Positions 33,670 to 41,770 of a stretch of 64,000 bases of DNA are shown here, one piece after another. Under the pieces are notes generated by a model that was not told the DNA's origin, ran no database searches, and was given only the letters and a program-made list of their open reading frames with translations. Both the position numbers and the translations under genes were made by a program. The stretch spans positions 310,001-374,000 of the forward strand of contig PAMZ01000006.1 in NCBI GenBank assembly GCA_002707495.1, given 5' to 3'. Numbering within the stretch: the stretch's first letter is position 1; each line of letters begins with the position of its first letter. The DNA comes from Halobacteriovoraceae bacterium (lineage in GTDB: Bacteria; Bdellovibrionota; Bacteriovoracia; Bacteriovoracales; Bacteriovoracaceae).

Positions 33670-34442
33670 AAATTAAATCTAACGTCATCCGCATAAAGAA
33701 TATGCAGTCTTGGTTCTTGAAGATCCGTTATTTCTTGGATTAATTGCTCTTGGTAGTTCGGTTTTAAGTGAGCCAGATAGACGGGAACTTCTTTAGGCAT
33801 TTTTTTAAGCTCTTCTTTGATCGTTTGTGGGGTGTGGTGATCACTTAAATCAGCTACCCCTTGCAGGTGATTGGGGAAACTTACCTCGCAAAATATCGCC
33901 ACAAGATTATCTAGCTTCTTCCCTACTTCCCAAATCCTCTCCGTTGAAGCAGTGTCTTGGGTAAAGATAATTGATTTATTATCTTTTTCTATAATAAAAC
34001 CAAGGGCTTGCTTGGGGACTTCAACCGGATGATTAACATGCACAGGAGTCACTTTGTATTGGCCTAGAATCAGTTCTTTTTCCGCAGAAATATTATTAAA
34101 ATTTATTGTTGGATTTTCCTTGGTTGGTAGTACCGAAAAATCTGGCCAAATAATATCATTAAACAGGTGATTCTTTACCGCCTTACGAACTGTTTCATGG
34201 CAATAAACCTCAAAAGGTTTTCCTTTAAGCCCAAAACAATTGTCACAGATAAATGCAAGATCTTTCGTATGATCTAAATGCGTATGAGAAAGTAAAATAT
34301 GATCAATCTTGAGCTGTGAATGAATATCAAGTCCCGAAGCCACAGAACCCGCATCAATAAGTAGAGACTCATCAATGAGAAAAGAAGTGGCATGATAATT
34401 TTTGGTTACCCCTCCATGTCCTCCAATGATTTTTACTTGCAT
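33666..34442 (-). CDS. MBL-fold hydrolase, class II cAMP phosphodiesterase-like
   Basis: A 258-aa metallo-beta-lactamase-fold protein with the metal motif LLSHTHLDHTKDL (HxHxDH, about 50-62), LIDESLLIDAG (about 22-32), TPVHVNHPV and FTQDTASTE (metal Asp near 173). The N-terminal IGGHGG plus TSFLID order resembles class II cyclic-nucleotide phosphodiesterases (yeast PDE1/CpdP). Substrate is uncertain; RNase Z-type proteins share the motif. It converges with, and overlaps by 4 nt, the giant secreted protein gene. Confidence 0.7.
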   Translation of the reverse strand: MQVKIIGGHGGVTKNYHATSFLIDESLLIDAGSVASGLDIHSQLKIDHILLSHTHLDHTKDLAFICDNCFGLKGKPFEVYCHETVRKAVKNHLFNDIIWPDFSVLPTKENPTINFNNISAEKELILGQYKVTPVHVNHPVEVPKQALGFIIEKDNKSIIFTQDTASTERIWEVGKKLDNLVAIFCEVSFPNHLQGVADLSDHHTPQTIKEELKKMPKEVPVYLAHLKPNYQEQLIQEITDLQEPRLHILYADDVRFNF

Positions 34443-34533
34443 GCTTAATTGATCCTGTTTAAATTCATAATATTATTATTTTAAGGGTAATCGTTATCTC
34501 TGCATAATTATTTTCAAGGATGCGAAATATTGC

Positions 34534-35346
34534 CTAGTTACGACCTAGTTCTTGATAGATTTCCTTGGAATTACGCCCTAAGATTTCGCTGAGAAGCTTG
34601 GCAAGAACTTTAGGCTTAGCTCCCTGACTCAAAATTTCCTGGGCCAGATCGATAGTCTTAGCACCCATGGTATTTAGTTCCTTTTCATTATAGACCAATA
34701 GTACAAACTCACCCTTGTAGGTAATTTCTTGTTTTGAAAACTCCCTTGCCTTAAACCGATAAAAGGTCTCATAGGTCTTAGTGCACTCACGAGCGACTAC
34801 AACTGATGCCTCGGGAAGAGTTTTTGCTAAAATTGATAAAGTCTTTTCTACCCTACTAACACCCTCAAAGAATACAGAAGTTCCCTTAGCTAAATGAGAA
34901 AAAATATCCTTAATCTTAGCGTCTTCTCGCGGCAAAAAGCCAAAAAAACTAAAAGGTAGAGGGGCAAGTCCTGATTTTTCTAAAGCGTAAATTGGAGCCG
35001 TAATACCAGAAATAAAGTCAAAGGGAATTTCATTTTCAAGACATGCTCTCACCAAAGGATAAGCTGGATCTGAAATCAGAGGGGATCCGGCATCAGATAA
35101 ATACCCAACAAGTCCCTGCCTAGCGGAACTCAATAATTCTTCAACTTTAGCCTGTCCTGAATGATCGTGCAGAGACTTAAAGACTCGTCCGCTTAACTCA
35201 ATTCCTAGACGAATTAAGAGATCCTTAGACCTTCTAGTGTCCTCGCAAAAATATAGTTCAATTCTTCTTAAATAGTTTAAAGCCTTTAAGCTAATATCTT
35301 CAGGGTCCCCAATCGGAGTCCCAATAAATGCAATTCCTAAGTCCAT
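34534..35346 (-). CDS. rsmI: 16S rRNA C1402 2'-O-methyltransferase RsmI
   Basis: A 270-aa tetrapyrrole-methylase-fold enzyme. Motifs LGIAFIGTPIGDPEDISLKA (about 3-22), YFCEDTRRSKDLL (about 32-44), VGYLSDAGSPLISDPAYPLV, FFGFLPRE and VARECTKTYET are all typical of RsmI. Full length. It stands alone on the minus strand, with no 1.5-kb neighbours on the same strand except the MBL gene downstream. Confidence 0.95.
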   Translation of the reverse strand: MDLGIAFIGTPIGDPEDISLKALNYLRRIELYFCEDTRRSKDLLIRLGIELSGRVFKSLHDHSGQAKVEELLSSARQGLVGYLSDAGSPLISDPAYPLVRACLENEIPFDFISGITAPIYALEKSGLAPLPFSFFGFLPREDAKIKDIFSHLAKGTSVFFEGVSRVEKTLSILAKTLPEASVVVARECTKTYETFYRFKAREFSKQEITYKGEFVLLVYNEKELNTMGAKTIDLAQEILSQGAKPKVLAKLLSEILGRNSKEIYQELGRN

Positions 35347-35491
35347 AAAAAACCTTAAAACCGCACTGTTTTAGTCCATTAAGCTAACTAAATTTAGCTA
35401 CCAAAATTTCCCGTTAAAAAACGAATGCAGTTAATGTTAGAATATTCTAGAGTCAACGCCAGGACTTGGCAAAATTGAAGGAGAATTTGAT

Positions 35492-35893
35492 ATGACCATG
35501 AAAGCTAATATTTTAAGAGATGCTATGGGTAATATAACTGTACAAATGTCTGGAGACCTAGACTACGAGCATAGTATGCCACTTAGAGATCAGCTCCATG
35601 AACTTTCTCAAGAAAATCCCCAAGCGAAAATCACCGTGGATTTAGGTGGAATTGATTTTGTTGGCTCTTCAGGAATTTGTCATTTTGTTGAGACTGTACA
35701 AATGATCAACCAAGAAAAACAATCTCATAATAGAATGTCACTATCGAATGTCAGCCAAGAGTTTAGAAAAATTTTTAGACTCTATAGCGATGCTGAAGCT
35801 CAATTGATCTGGGAGCAATTTGATCTTGATAACGATGAGACTGCTGATCTCTCAACAAGGTTTGGTAACAAAAAGAGAACCTTCTCTAATTAG
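35492..35893 (+). CDS. STAS-domain anti-sigma-factor antagonist
   Basis: A 133-aa protein with one STAS domain (about 10-110). LDYEHSMPLRDQL and VDLGGIDFVGSSGICHF contain the conserved helix start; the Ser in GSSGI is the usual phosphorylation site of SpoIIAA-type antagonists. The C-terminal 20 residues are acidic and basic and likely disordered. GGAGAA lies upstream of the ATG. No anti-sigma kinase is nearby. A terminator follows after about 30 nt. Confidence 0.85.
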   Translation: MTMKANILRDAMGNITVQMSGDLDYEHSMPLRDQLHELSQENPQAKITVDLGGIDFVGSSGICHFVETVQMINQEKQSHNRMSLSNVSQEFRKIFRLYSDAEAQLIWEQFDLDNDETADLSTRFGNKKRTFSN

Positions 35894-36468
35894 AATTGAT
35901 AATTCATTATGGGAACATAAATAGGCAGGTTAAATCCCCTGCCTTTTTTATTGTCTTTTATTCGATAATTATAAAAAAGATCTTCGTTAATCTCTTGCAC
36001 TCTTTGCCCAAAAAACCCACCACTATTTCCATCATCTTCTTGAGCTGGTGGGGCTCCAAAGCCGCCTGGATCCTGCCCTGGGGGAGGCCCATATCCGCTA
36101 TTAGGATCACTAAACCCTCCGCCGGGTTGTCCAAAACCACCTGGTTGTCCAAAACCTGGAGGCGGCGCTTGAGGTTGTTGATAAGCAGGGTCTACATACT
36201 CGTCCGCTTGACCTTGTTGACCATGGGTAGCAATAACATAACTCCCAAAGCCGATACCAGCATATAGCCCTAAAGATGCCCCTTGAGCGATGGCCCTAGA
36301 GTTAGCTCCAAAAGCAAGTGAAGCAAATCCAAGAAGCGCACCACCTACTGTCCCATAAGTACAAATTATTAAAAAAGCTTTACCTTTTGCATCCATTAAT
36401 GCTGCTTGCGATTTTTGAGGAGCAATAAAAGATAAACTAAGTAGGAAAACTAAGATGAGCTTTTTCAT
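35890..36468 (-). CDS. Secreted Gly/Pro/Gln-rich protein of unknown function
   Basis: 192 aa with a signal peptide (MKKLILVFLLSLSFIAPQKS, cut after QA) and two Gly/Ala-rich hydrophobic segments (about 30-82, TVGGALLGFASLAFG, GASLGLYAGIGFGSYVIA). Then a low-complexity region with repeats of FGQPGG (about 95-150) and a hydrophobic-basic C-terminus (LPIYVPIMNYQF). Function unknown. Its 3' end encodes, on the other strand, the terminator of the STAS gene. Confidence 0.65.
   Translation of the reverse strand: MKKLILVFLLSLSFIAPQKSQAALMDAKGKAFLIICTYGTVGGALLGFASLAFGANSRAIAQGASLGLYAGIGFGSYVIATHGQQGQADEYVDPAYQQPQAPPPGFGQPGGFGQPGGGFSDPNSGYGPPPGQDPGGFGAPPAQEDDGNSGGFFGQRVQEINEDLFYNYRIKDNKKGRGFNLPIYVPIMNYQF
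35923..35950 (+). terminator. Intrinsic terminator after the STAS gene
   Basis: AGGCAGG (35923-35929) pairs with CCTGCCT (35938-35944), 8-nt loop, then TTTTTT. It lies inside the 3' coding end of the convergent 192-aa gene. Confidence 0.8.
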
Positions 36469-36488
36469 AGTATTAGGGTATGTAATAT

Positions 36489-36899
36489 TTAAATTTTTGG
36501 CAATTGATTTATAAAAAGCAAGCGAGTATCCAAGTCAAGTAAAGAAGCTAACAACTCCTGTGATCTATGGAGTCTTTTTCGTTGTTCACTGGTCAAAACG
36601 CTTCGACCAGATTTAAGTTCACATAAGTATAGCCTATTTGATTTGAGGTAACTCAGATCTATTTGCCCGCATCCATAGGATCGAAGCAACCAAGGCGATA
36701 TGAGCACAGGAAGATTTTTTTGGTGATAGAAAAGGCTCGCTTGCTGTTCAAAAAGCTCTCCTCTAGAGATATTCTTTAACGCCTTTGAATGATTTTCGAT
36801 GAATAGGTGTGATTCCAATTTTTGCAATGGCCTCTCTATGTTTCGCTGTTGGATAGCCTGCATGTTCTGAAAAGAAATAGCCAGGAAAGAGCTCATCAT
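36489..36899 (-). CDS. YraN-like PD-(D/E)XK nuclease family protein
   Basis: The region LFEQQASLFYHQKNLPVL followed by GCGQIDLSYLKSNRLYLCEL and KSGR (about 50-95) matches the YraN core, GxxxExxAxxYL...GEIDLI...FVEVKxR. rnhB-yraN adjacency is common and supports this. The start is unresolved: the longest frame overlaps rnhB by 137 nt. Other in-frame starts are ATG 36863 and TTG 36827 or 36818 (AGAGG upstream). The conserved part begins after the rnhB stop. Function of YraN proteins is not firmly known. Confidence 0.6.
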   Translation of the reverse strand: MMSSFLAISFQNMQAIQQRNIERPLQKLESHLFIENHSKALKNISRGELFEQQASLFYHQKNLPVLISPWLLRSYGCGQIDLSYLKSNRLYLCELKSGRSVLTSEQRKRLHRSQELLASLLDLDTRLLFINQLPKI

Positions 36900-37422
36900 A
36901 TGACTTCATTTTTTCATCTCTGAACTCTTTTGCAATGATTGAAGCAAGTCCAATGATCAAGCTTTTACTATCCCCTTTTACCACCCCGGAAATAGGATGG
37001 AGGCAATGAAATGTTTTATTTCCATCAACTAAAATATGAGCGACTCCTAAATTTGTTGAACTAGAAAGTTTTTCGCTTGCAAGCTTCATTCCTAATAGTG
37101 AAGCTTGCAAAATATTGATTTGATCAATCTTTTTTGGACTGACTTCTTCTAAGACAAAACTAATTCCTGGATACAAAGTATAGGATTTTTTAAGCTTGAT
37201 CTTTGGCCATTCAATCTTCAATGCTTGAATGATTGCTTGTCTCTTTTTGGACGTAAGTTTTTTTGAATCCATTATCCCTAGAGAAGTAAGATGTTTGAGG
37301 TATTCTTTTTTTTGAACCATTACAGCACAGGCCACCACAGGACCAGCTAATGGACCTCGCCCTACTTCATCACATCCAATGACGGCTTTTTCATTTTCAA
37401 AGTATTGAATATCAAACGACAT
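36763..37422 (-). CDS. rnhB: Ribonuclease HII
   Basis: It removes RNA from RNA:DNA hybrids and single ribonucleotides. The ATG at 37422 (MSFDIQYFENEK) is preferred; a longer frame to 37455 would pass through a terminator stem. Catalytic motif AVIGCDEVGRGPLAGPVV (Asp and Glu), VDGNK, then the third acidic site near KGDSKSLIIGLASIIAKEFRD and PGYFFSEHAGYPT at the C-terminus. 219 aa. No Shine-Dalgarno is visible because a terminator T-run abuts the start codon. Confidence 0.92.
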   Translation of the reverse strand: MSFDIQYFENEKAVIGCDEVGRGPLAGPVVACAVMVQKKEYLKHLTSLGIMDSKKLTSKKRQAIIQALKIEWPKIKLKKSYTLYPGISFVLEEVSPKKIDQINILQASLLGMKLASEKLSSSTNLGVAHILVDGNKTFHCLHPISGVVKGDSKSLIIGLASIIAKEFRDEKMKSYDELFPGYFFSEHAGYPTAKHREAIAKIGITPIHRKSFKGVKEYL

Positions 37423-37424
37423 AT

Positions 37425-37452
37425 AAAAAAAAGGCCTGATTAAAATCAGGCC
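37425..37452 (-). terminator. Intrinsic terminator between rplS and rnhB
   Basis: In minus-strand sense GGCCTGAT (37452-37445), loop TTTA, ATCAGGCC (37440-37433), then eight T (37432-37425). The rnhB ATG starts 2 nt later at 37422, with no space for a promoter or ribosome-binding site. Confidence 0.85.
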
Positions 37453-37458
37453 CATTTA

Positions 37459-37830
37459 TTATTTTTTCTTTGCTTTGAAATCTGTCTCGATTCTAGCTGC
37501 TTTACCAGTTCTAGATCTCAAGTAGAAGTGTTTCGCTCTTCTCACTTTACCAACATTTTTCACTTCAATTCCCTCAACGTTCGGTGAATGGAATGGGAAG
37601 ACTCTTTCAACTCCGTAACCACTAGTTACTTTTCTAATTCTGAAATGACTGTCGATAGTTCCGCGAGTTCCCTTAATCGCAATTACCGTTCCTTCGAATT
37701 TTTGAATACGAGTTTTGTTACCCTCAGTAATTCGTACAGATACTGAAACCGTATCACCCGCCTTAAAATCAGGGAATTTTTCAATGTTTTTACTTAAGTA
37801 ATTCTTGTTAACAACGTCTACAAGATTCAT
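37459..37830 (-). CDS. rplS: 50S ribosomal protein L19
   Basis: A 123-aa protein with FKAGDTVSVSVRI, GNKTRIQKFEGTVIA, GVERVFPFHSPNVEGIEV and VRRAKHFYLRSRTGKAARI, all highly conserved L19 segments. AGGAG is 6 nt upstream of the ATG. It is the last main gene of the trmD/rplS block; a strong terminator follows within 7 nt of its stop. Confidence 0.98.
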   Translation of the reverse strand: MNLVDVVNKNYLSKNIEKFPDFKAGDTVSVSVRITEGNKTRIQKFEGTVIAIKGTRGTIDSHFRIRKVTSGYGVERVFPFHSPNVEGIEVKNVGKVRRAKHFYLRSRTGKAARIETDFKAKKK

Positions 37831-37895
37831 GTTTTCTCCTACACATAGGTTCTTCCTTAGAGTTCTCTCCAGAGGGAAGGATTTAATATATTGAT

Positions 37896-38459
37896 TCAGA
37901 GGCTTCTTGCTATGCGATCGGCGTATATCGCCACCGCTGAGCGCACTGATAAGTGATTATAGTCATCTGAAGCATCCCCATAAATTGGATGCAGACGATA
38001 ATCGGCTCTATCAGTGATAGAGGCATGCAATCCCCAACCGGTACCAAATATCAAGAACATCGGTGTGTTGTCAACTTGTAATGCTTGGCATACTTCTTGT
38101 TCTGACTGAGTTTCTTCTTGAAACTTTGCGCATGTGGCCACTGTTTTTGGCTCCTTACCTTCAATTTCTTTTATTCTCGTAAGGGCATCTTCATAACTAT
38201 TCGATATCTCAATATAAGATAGGGCAGAAGTCCGATCTGGATTATAACTACTTTCCATGTCTGTATTCCAATGATCTAAAATTGTCTTTATCAGAGCATG
38301 CTGCTTTTGCACAGGCGTAATTATAAAGTACTTTTTAAACCCAAAAGTTCTACAAGTTCTGGCAATATCGTGAATATCTAGATTGGTAACTGAGGTCGTT
38401 ATGATCTCATCTTTACGACCTAAAATAGGATGATGAAGTAAGCCTAAATATTTATTCAT
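37896..38459 (-). CDS. SPOUT-type RNA methyltransferase (TrmD-associated)
   Basis: A 187-aa protein. LGLLHHPILGRKDEIITTSV (about 5-24), DIARTCRTFGFKKYFIITP (about 31-49), FLIFGTGWGLHAS (about 133-145) and YNHLSVRSAVAIYADRI fit the SAM-dependent RNA methyltransferase family (Pfam Methyltrn_RNA_4) found with trmD-rplS in several bacteria. A trefoil-knotted SAM-binding fold is expected. The methylation target is not known to me. It lies between the histidine kinase and rplS. Confidence 0.75.
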   Translation of the reverse strand: MNKYLGLLHHPILGRKDEIITTSVTNLDIHDIARTCRTFGFKKYFIITPVQKQHALIKTILDHWNTDMESSYNPDRTSALSYIEISNSYEDALTRIKEIEGKEPKTVATCAKFQEETQSEQEVCQALQVDNTPMFLIFGTGWGLHASITDRADYRLHPIYGDASDDYNHLSVRSAVAIYADRIARSL

Positions 38460-38484
38460 GCCTACTTATAACGAAAATTTCTTT

Positions 38485-39798
38485 TTAAGCAAGTTTTAAT
38501 CTTAGCTCAAATATAATATTTGGCTCACCTTCTACGAGTCTAATCTCTCCTCCACTTCTTTGGGCAAGAGTCTTTGATAAAGAAAGTCCTAAACCGGTCC
38601 CTTTTCCCACATCTTTGGTGGTGAAAAAAGGTTCAAAAAGTTTTTCAGCTATAGCACTAGGAATTGCATCTCCGGGGTTTATGACTCTGAAAACATATTC
38701 GGTTTCTTCGGATTTTCCAGTAACCTTAATCCACTTTTCACTTTCAAGACTTAAAGCGTCTGCCGCATTATGAATAAGGTTAATCAAAATTTGAGAAACC
38801 TCTCCTTTATTTCCTAGGATTTCCGCTTCTGCCATTTCTACATTCAAATCAATTTTACCCCATTTGATTTTTGTTGAAACAATAGGAACAACTATTTGCA
38901 TCAGTTCATCCGGCATAAATTTACTTAGCTCAGGCTCTTGATTCATGCGAGAAAGACTCTTCATACTAAAAACGATCTCAGAGATACGTACGTTTGAGCT
39001 TTCTATACTCTGTATAATCTCCAATGAATCTTCATTCTCATCACCCAGTAATTTTCTTAGCATATGTATTTTGCCTAAAGAGACAGTGAGAGGGTTATTG
39101 ATCTCATGAGCTATTCCAGCTGCCATTTCCCCCAAGCTAGCAAGCTTACTAGATTGAAACGTTCTTTCCTTTTCTTTAACTAATTCTTTTTCTATATCAA
39201 TTTTATCTTTAAGCTCTAGGGCAAGGGTAACACTGTCATTATACATTTTATTGAATTGTGAGATCATGCGATATAAAAAGAGCATGAAAAAAGCAATTGA
39301 AACTGATAAAAGAAGCGCTACTTTCCCGTGTGCAATTACAACATTGACTGCAAAAGCCGCGGTAACACTATAGGCGTAATAAAGCGCCGTTTTTTTGTGG
39401 GCGATACTCGAAATCGCACCGCCGCAACTCACGGCTAAAGTAATTGTAATAACGATTATCTCATATATCGAGCCAACATTTCCAATCACTATAAAGTCTA
39501 TTATGGACCAAACCGTGGCAACAGCAGAGGTCGTATAAAAATAAATTTTTAACCAAGAAGAACTCTCTCTTCCTTTTGGATTCTTTTTAAAATTAAGAGC
39601 GAAATAAAGTCTGATTCCACCTGTAACAAAAATGGCAGATAGCCAAAGTATTATTTGAATGAAATCAATCTGCGAAGAAATCGTAGCTGCAAGAAAAATT
39701 GCAGCCGCTGTACCTACAAAGATTGAAGTAGGGGCTCCTTGCCATAAGGTTTCTACTTTAGCATTTTCAAGTTGAGACTTTATATTTTCTTTATTCAT
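38485..39798 (-). CDS. Membrane sensor histidine kinase
   Basis: 437 aa. An N-terminal sensor region with about six TM helices (about 20-185) is followed by a coiled linker, the HisKA box SLGEMAAGIAHEINNPLT (about 220-237) and an HATPase domain with N-box NLIHNAADAL, G-boxes DVGKGTGLGLSLSKTLAQ and PFFTTK. All phosphotransfer and ATP residues are present. No receiver domain or response regulator adjoins it. It overlaps trmD by 8 nt inside a translation operon, which is unusual; signal unknown. Confidence 0.92.
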   Translation of the reverse strand: MNKENIKSQLENAKVETLWQGAPTSIFVGTAAAIFLAATISSQIDFIQIILWLSAIFVTGGIRLYFALNFKKNPKGRESSSWLKIYFYTTSAVATVWSIIDFIVIGNVGSIYEIIVITITLAVSCGGAISSIAHKKTALYYAYSVTAAFAVNVVIAHGKVALLLSVSIAFFMLFLYRMISQFNKMYNDSVTLALELKDKIDIEKELVKEKERTFQSSKLASLGEMAAGIAHEINNPLTVSLGKIHMLRKLLGDENEDSLEIIQSIESSNVRISEIVFSMKSLSRMNQEPELSKFMPDELMQIVVPIVSTKIKWGKIDLNVEMAEAEILGNKGEVSQILINLIHNAADALSLESEKWIKVTGKSEETEYVFRVINPGDAIPSAIAEKLFEPFFTTKDVGKGTGLGLSLSKTLAQRSGGEIRLVEGEPNIIFELRLKLA

Positions 39799-40534
39799 TT
39801 TTTAGTAAGTCTGGGCGATATTTTTGAGTCATCGCATGAGAGGATTGTTTTTTAAATTCAGCAATTTGTTTAGGATCTCCGCTTTTTAACTCATCAGGAA
39901 CATTGACTCCTTCAAACGCAAAAGGTCTCGTATAAAGCGCATGTTCTAGTCCACTACCATTAAAAGACTCCTCTACTGCAGAGTCCTTATTTCCGAGTAT
40001 TCCAGGACTAAATCTAAGGGCAGAGTCTAAGATAACCATTGTTGCCAATTCTCCTCCCGTTAAAATATAGTCTCCAAGAGATATAAACTCATTGACGTAT
40101 TTTTCTAGAAACCGCTCATCGATTCCTTCATATCTTCCGCAAATAAAGACAAGATCCTTTGAATTATCAATTGAAAGATGATTTTTTGCAAACTCCTTTG
40201 CATATGTGTGATTCCAGGTTCTGCCTCTTGGCGCTGGACAAATTATTTGAAGATCTTGCAAACTTTTATAGGCACCTGCTCTGACAACTCCAGATTCAAG
40301 AGCTTCTTTTAGGACATCAGGCCTCATTATCATTCCGACTCCCCCACCGTAGGGAGAATCATCCACTCCTTTAAATCCTTTTTTACAAAATTTAGGAATA
40401 TACACGTTGTGAAACTCAAATTTTAGCTCTTCACCTCTTTCGCCTCTAAAAGCTTGACCAATCACCCCACAGTCGAGAAATCTTTCAAAATAATCTTCAA
40501 ACATTGTGAGACACCAAATTTTGCATACTCGCAT
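39791..40534 (-). CDS. trmD: tRNA (guanine-37-N1)-methyltransferase TrmD
   Basis: It makes m1G37 to prevent frameshifting. The 247-aa protein has IWCLTMFEDYF, DSPYGGGVGMIMRPDVL (about 60-76), CGRYEGIDERFL (about 131-142), ISLGDYILTGGELATMVI (SAM-binding deep knot) and YTRPFAFEG. Length is typical. Six extra residues precede the usual KIWCLT opening. It lies 8 nt after rimM. Confidence 0.97.
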   Translation of the reverse strand: MRVCKIWCLTMFEDYFERFLDCGVIGQAFRGERGEELKFEFHNVYIPKFCKKGFKGVDDSPYGGGVGMIMRPDVLKEALESGVVRAGAYKSLQDLQIICPAPRGRTWNHTYAKEFAKNHLSIDNSKDLVFICGRYEGIDERFLEKYVNEFISLGDYILTGGELATMVILDSALRFSPGILGNKDSAVEESFNGSGLEHALYTRPFAFEGVNVPDELKSGDPKQIAEFKKQSSHAMTQKYRPDLLKNE

Positions 40535-40542
40535 AATACTTC

Positions 40543-41064
40543 CTAAAAAGTTTCCGGTTCAATAAAGGTTATTTCTCTTTTTTCCCAGTCGACATTCGGG
40601 AAGAAACTTTCAATAAAGGGCAATTCAATTTTCTCTCTACTTAAATCTAGAACGAGAATGACTTGGGAGTTATTTTCATAAAAATTTTCAACAACCCCCT
40701 TTATTTCACCTTTACTGTCTATAATGTTTAACCCAATAAAGTCGTAGAGATAAAATTCCCCTGAACGCAACCTTGGAAAGTCCGAACGATGTAACATAAT
40801 TTTAAAGGGAATTAATTCTTCAACCTTATTTCTATCTTTTACCTCTTCCAATTTACAAATGACTTTATTACCAAAAGAAATCTGAGCGACCTTATAAGGC
40901 TCGCCATTTTTTGAAAGAGCACTCACTTCTGATAAGGGAATCAATATTAAAACACTTCCCTTTTTAATCACGCTGGCATCTTTATTATAAAGATGAAAAG
41001 AAAACTCTCCTTTGATACCATGAGGTTTATGACAAGTTCCTAATTCTACCAATTTGCTTTCCAA
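40543..41064 (-). CDS. rimM: 16S rRNA processing protein RimM
   Basis: This 30S maturation factor binds S19. The 173-aa protein begins VELGTCHKPHGIKGEFSFHL (RimM N-domain, about 6-25), followed by a PRC-barrel domain (about 98-165) with GEFYLYDFIGLNI, GVVENFYENNSQVILVL and LPFIESFFPNVD. It lies after a terminator that follows khpA, so its transcription may be partly separate from rpsP-khpA. Confidence 0.93.
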   Translation of the reverse strand: MESKLVELGTCHKPHGIKGEFSFHLYNKDASVIKKGSVLILIPLSEVSALSKNGEPYKVAQISFGNKVICKLEEVKDRNKVEELIPFKIMLHRSDFPRLRSGEFYLYDFIGLNIIDSKGEIKGVVENFYENNSQVILVLDLSREKIELPFIESFFPNVDWEKREITFIEPETF

Positions 41065-41084
41065 TCTAAACCTCTAAAAAAGAG

Positions 41085-41113
41085 AAAAAAAAAGCCAATG
41101 GATTACCATTGGC
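41085..41113 (-). terminator. Intrinsic terminator between khpA and rimM
   Basis: In minus-strand sense GCCAATGG (41113-41106), loop TAAT, CCATTGGC (41101-41094), then nine T (41093-41085). A perfect 8-bp stem plus T-run, inside the otherwise conserved rpsP-khpA-rimM-trmD-rplS order. Confidence 0.88.
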
Positions 41114-41139
41114 CTATAACATATTACTATAAAAATATT

Positions 41140-41379
41140 TTATTCAATGATTTCTAATACTGATCTTCTTTTTAACTTTGTAGATGCAGCATTAAGGATT
41201 GTTCTAAGCGCTCTTGCAGTACGTCCTTGCTTACCGATGACTTTCCCTCTATCAGATTCATCAACAATAAGTTCGATTACAACTGTTTGTTCACCTTCGA
41301 TCTCTCTCACTTCAACTTTCTCAGGCATATCAACCAAAGATTTTCCAACGTACTCAATCAAGTCTCTCAATTCACTCAT
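41140..41379 (-). CDS. khpA: KH-domain RNA-binding protein KhpA
   Basis: A 79-aa single KH type II domain. It carries VDESDRGKVIGKQGRTARALRT; the GxxG loop is GKQG, in the context VIGKQGRTAR. KhpA acts as a small RNA chaperone/binding protein and is usually found next to rpsP, as here (rpsP upstream by 69 nt). GAGG precedes the ATG. A strong terminator follows 26 nt after its stop. Confidence 0.93.
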   Translation of the reverse strand: MSELRDLIEYVGKSLVDMPEKVEVREIEGEQTVVIELIVDESDRGKVIGKQGRTARALRTILNAASTKLKRRSVLEIIE

Positions 41380-41448
41380 AACACCTACCTCATATTGATT
41401 CCTTACAAATATTGTACACAGGAAATCAGCTATGACAAAAACAATTTT

Positions 41449-41691
41449 CTAAAGCTTTACGCCTTGTTTCTTAAGAAGTGATCCTACTGTATCAGAGAGA
41501 CGAGCACCTTTCGCTACCCAAGCTTTGATTCCATCAACATTCACATCTTTTAATACAGTTTCAGCATTAGGGTCGTATTGACCTAATTTTTCAAGAAATT
41601 TTCCATCTCTAGGCTCACGAGAGTTAGCCGCAACAATTGTATAAATTGGCTTATGAGTTCTCCCACCACGCTGCATTCTAATTTTAACCAT
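41449..41691 (-). CDS. rpsP: 30S ribosomal protein S16
   Basis: An 80-aa protein beginning MVKIRMQRGGRTHKPIYTIV with SREPRDGKFLEKLGQYDPN, conserved in all S16. GGAG lies 8 nt upstream of the ATG. ffh ends 79 nt upstream. Confidence 0.98.
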   Translation of the reverse strand: MVKIRMQRGGRTHKPIYTIVAANSREPRDGKFLEKLGQYDPNAETVLKDVNVDGIKAWVAKGARLSDTVGSLLKKQGVKL

Positions 41692-41770
41692 TATATTTCT
41701 CCTAACTTAAATGCTTTAAAGCACACTTTTTTAATTCAATACATCATTAAAGTCAATTAAATCAAAGGAT

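Noticed and set aside
36089..36150. Short repeats in DNA (FGQPGG codons) considered as a CRISPR or mobile repeat
   Set aside because: They are in-frame codon repeats of a low-complexity protein, not spaced direct repeats with spacers.
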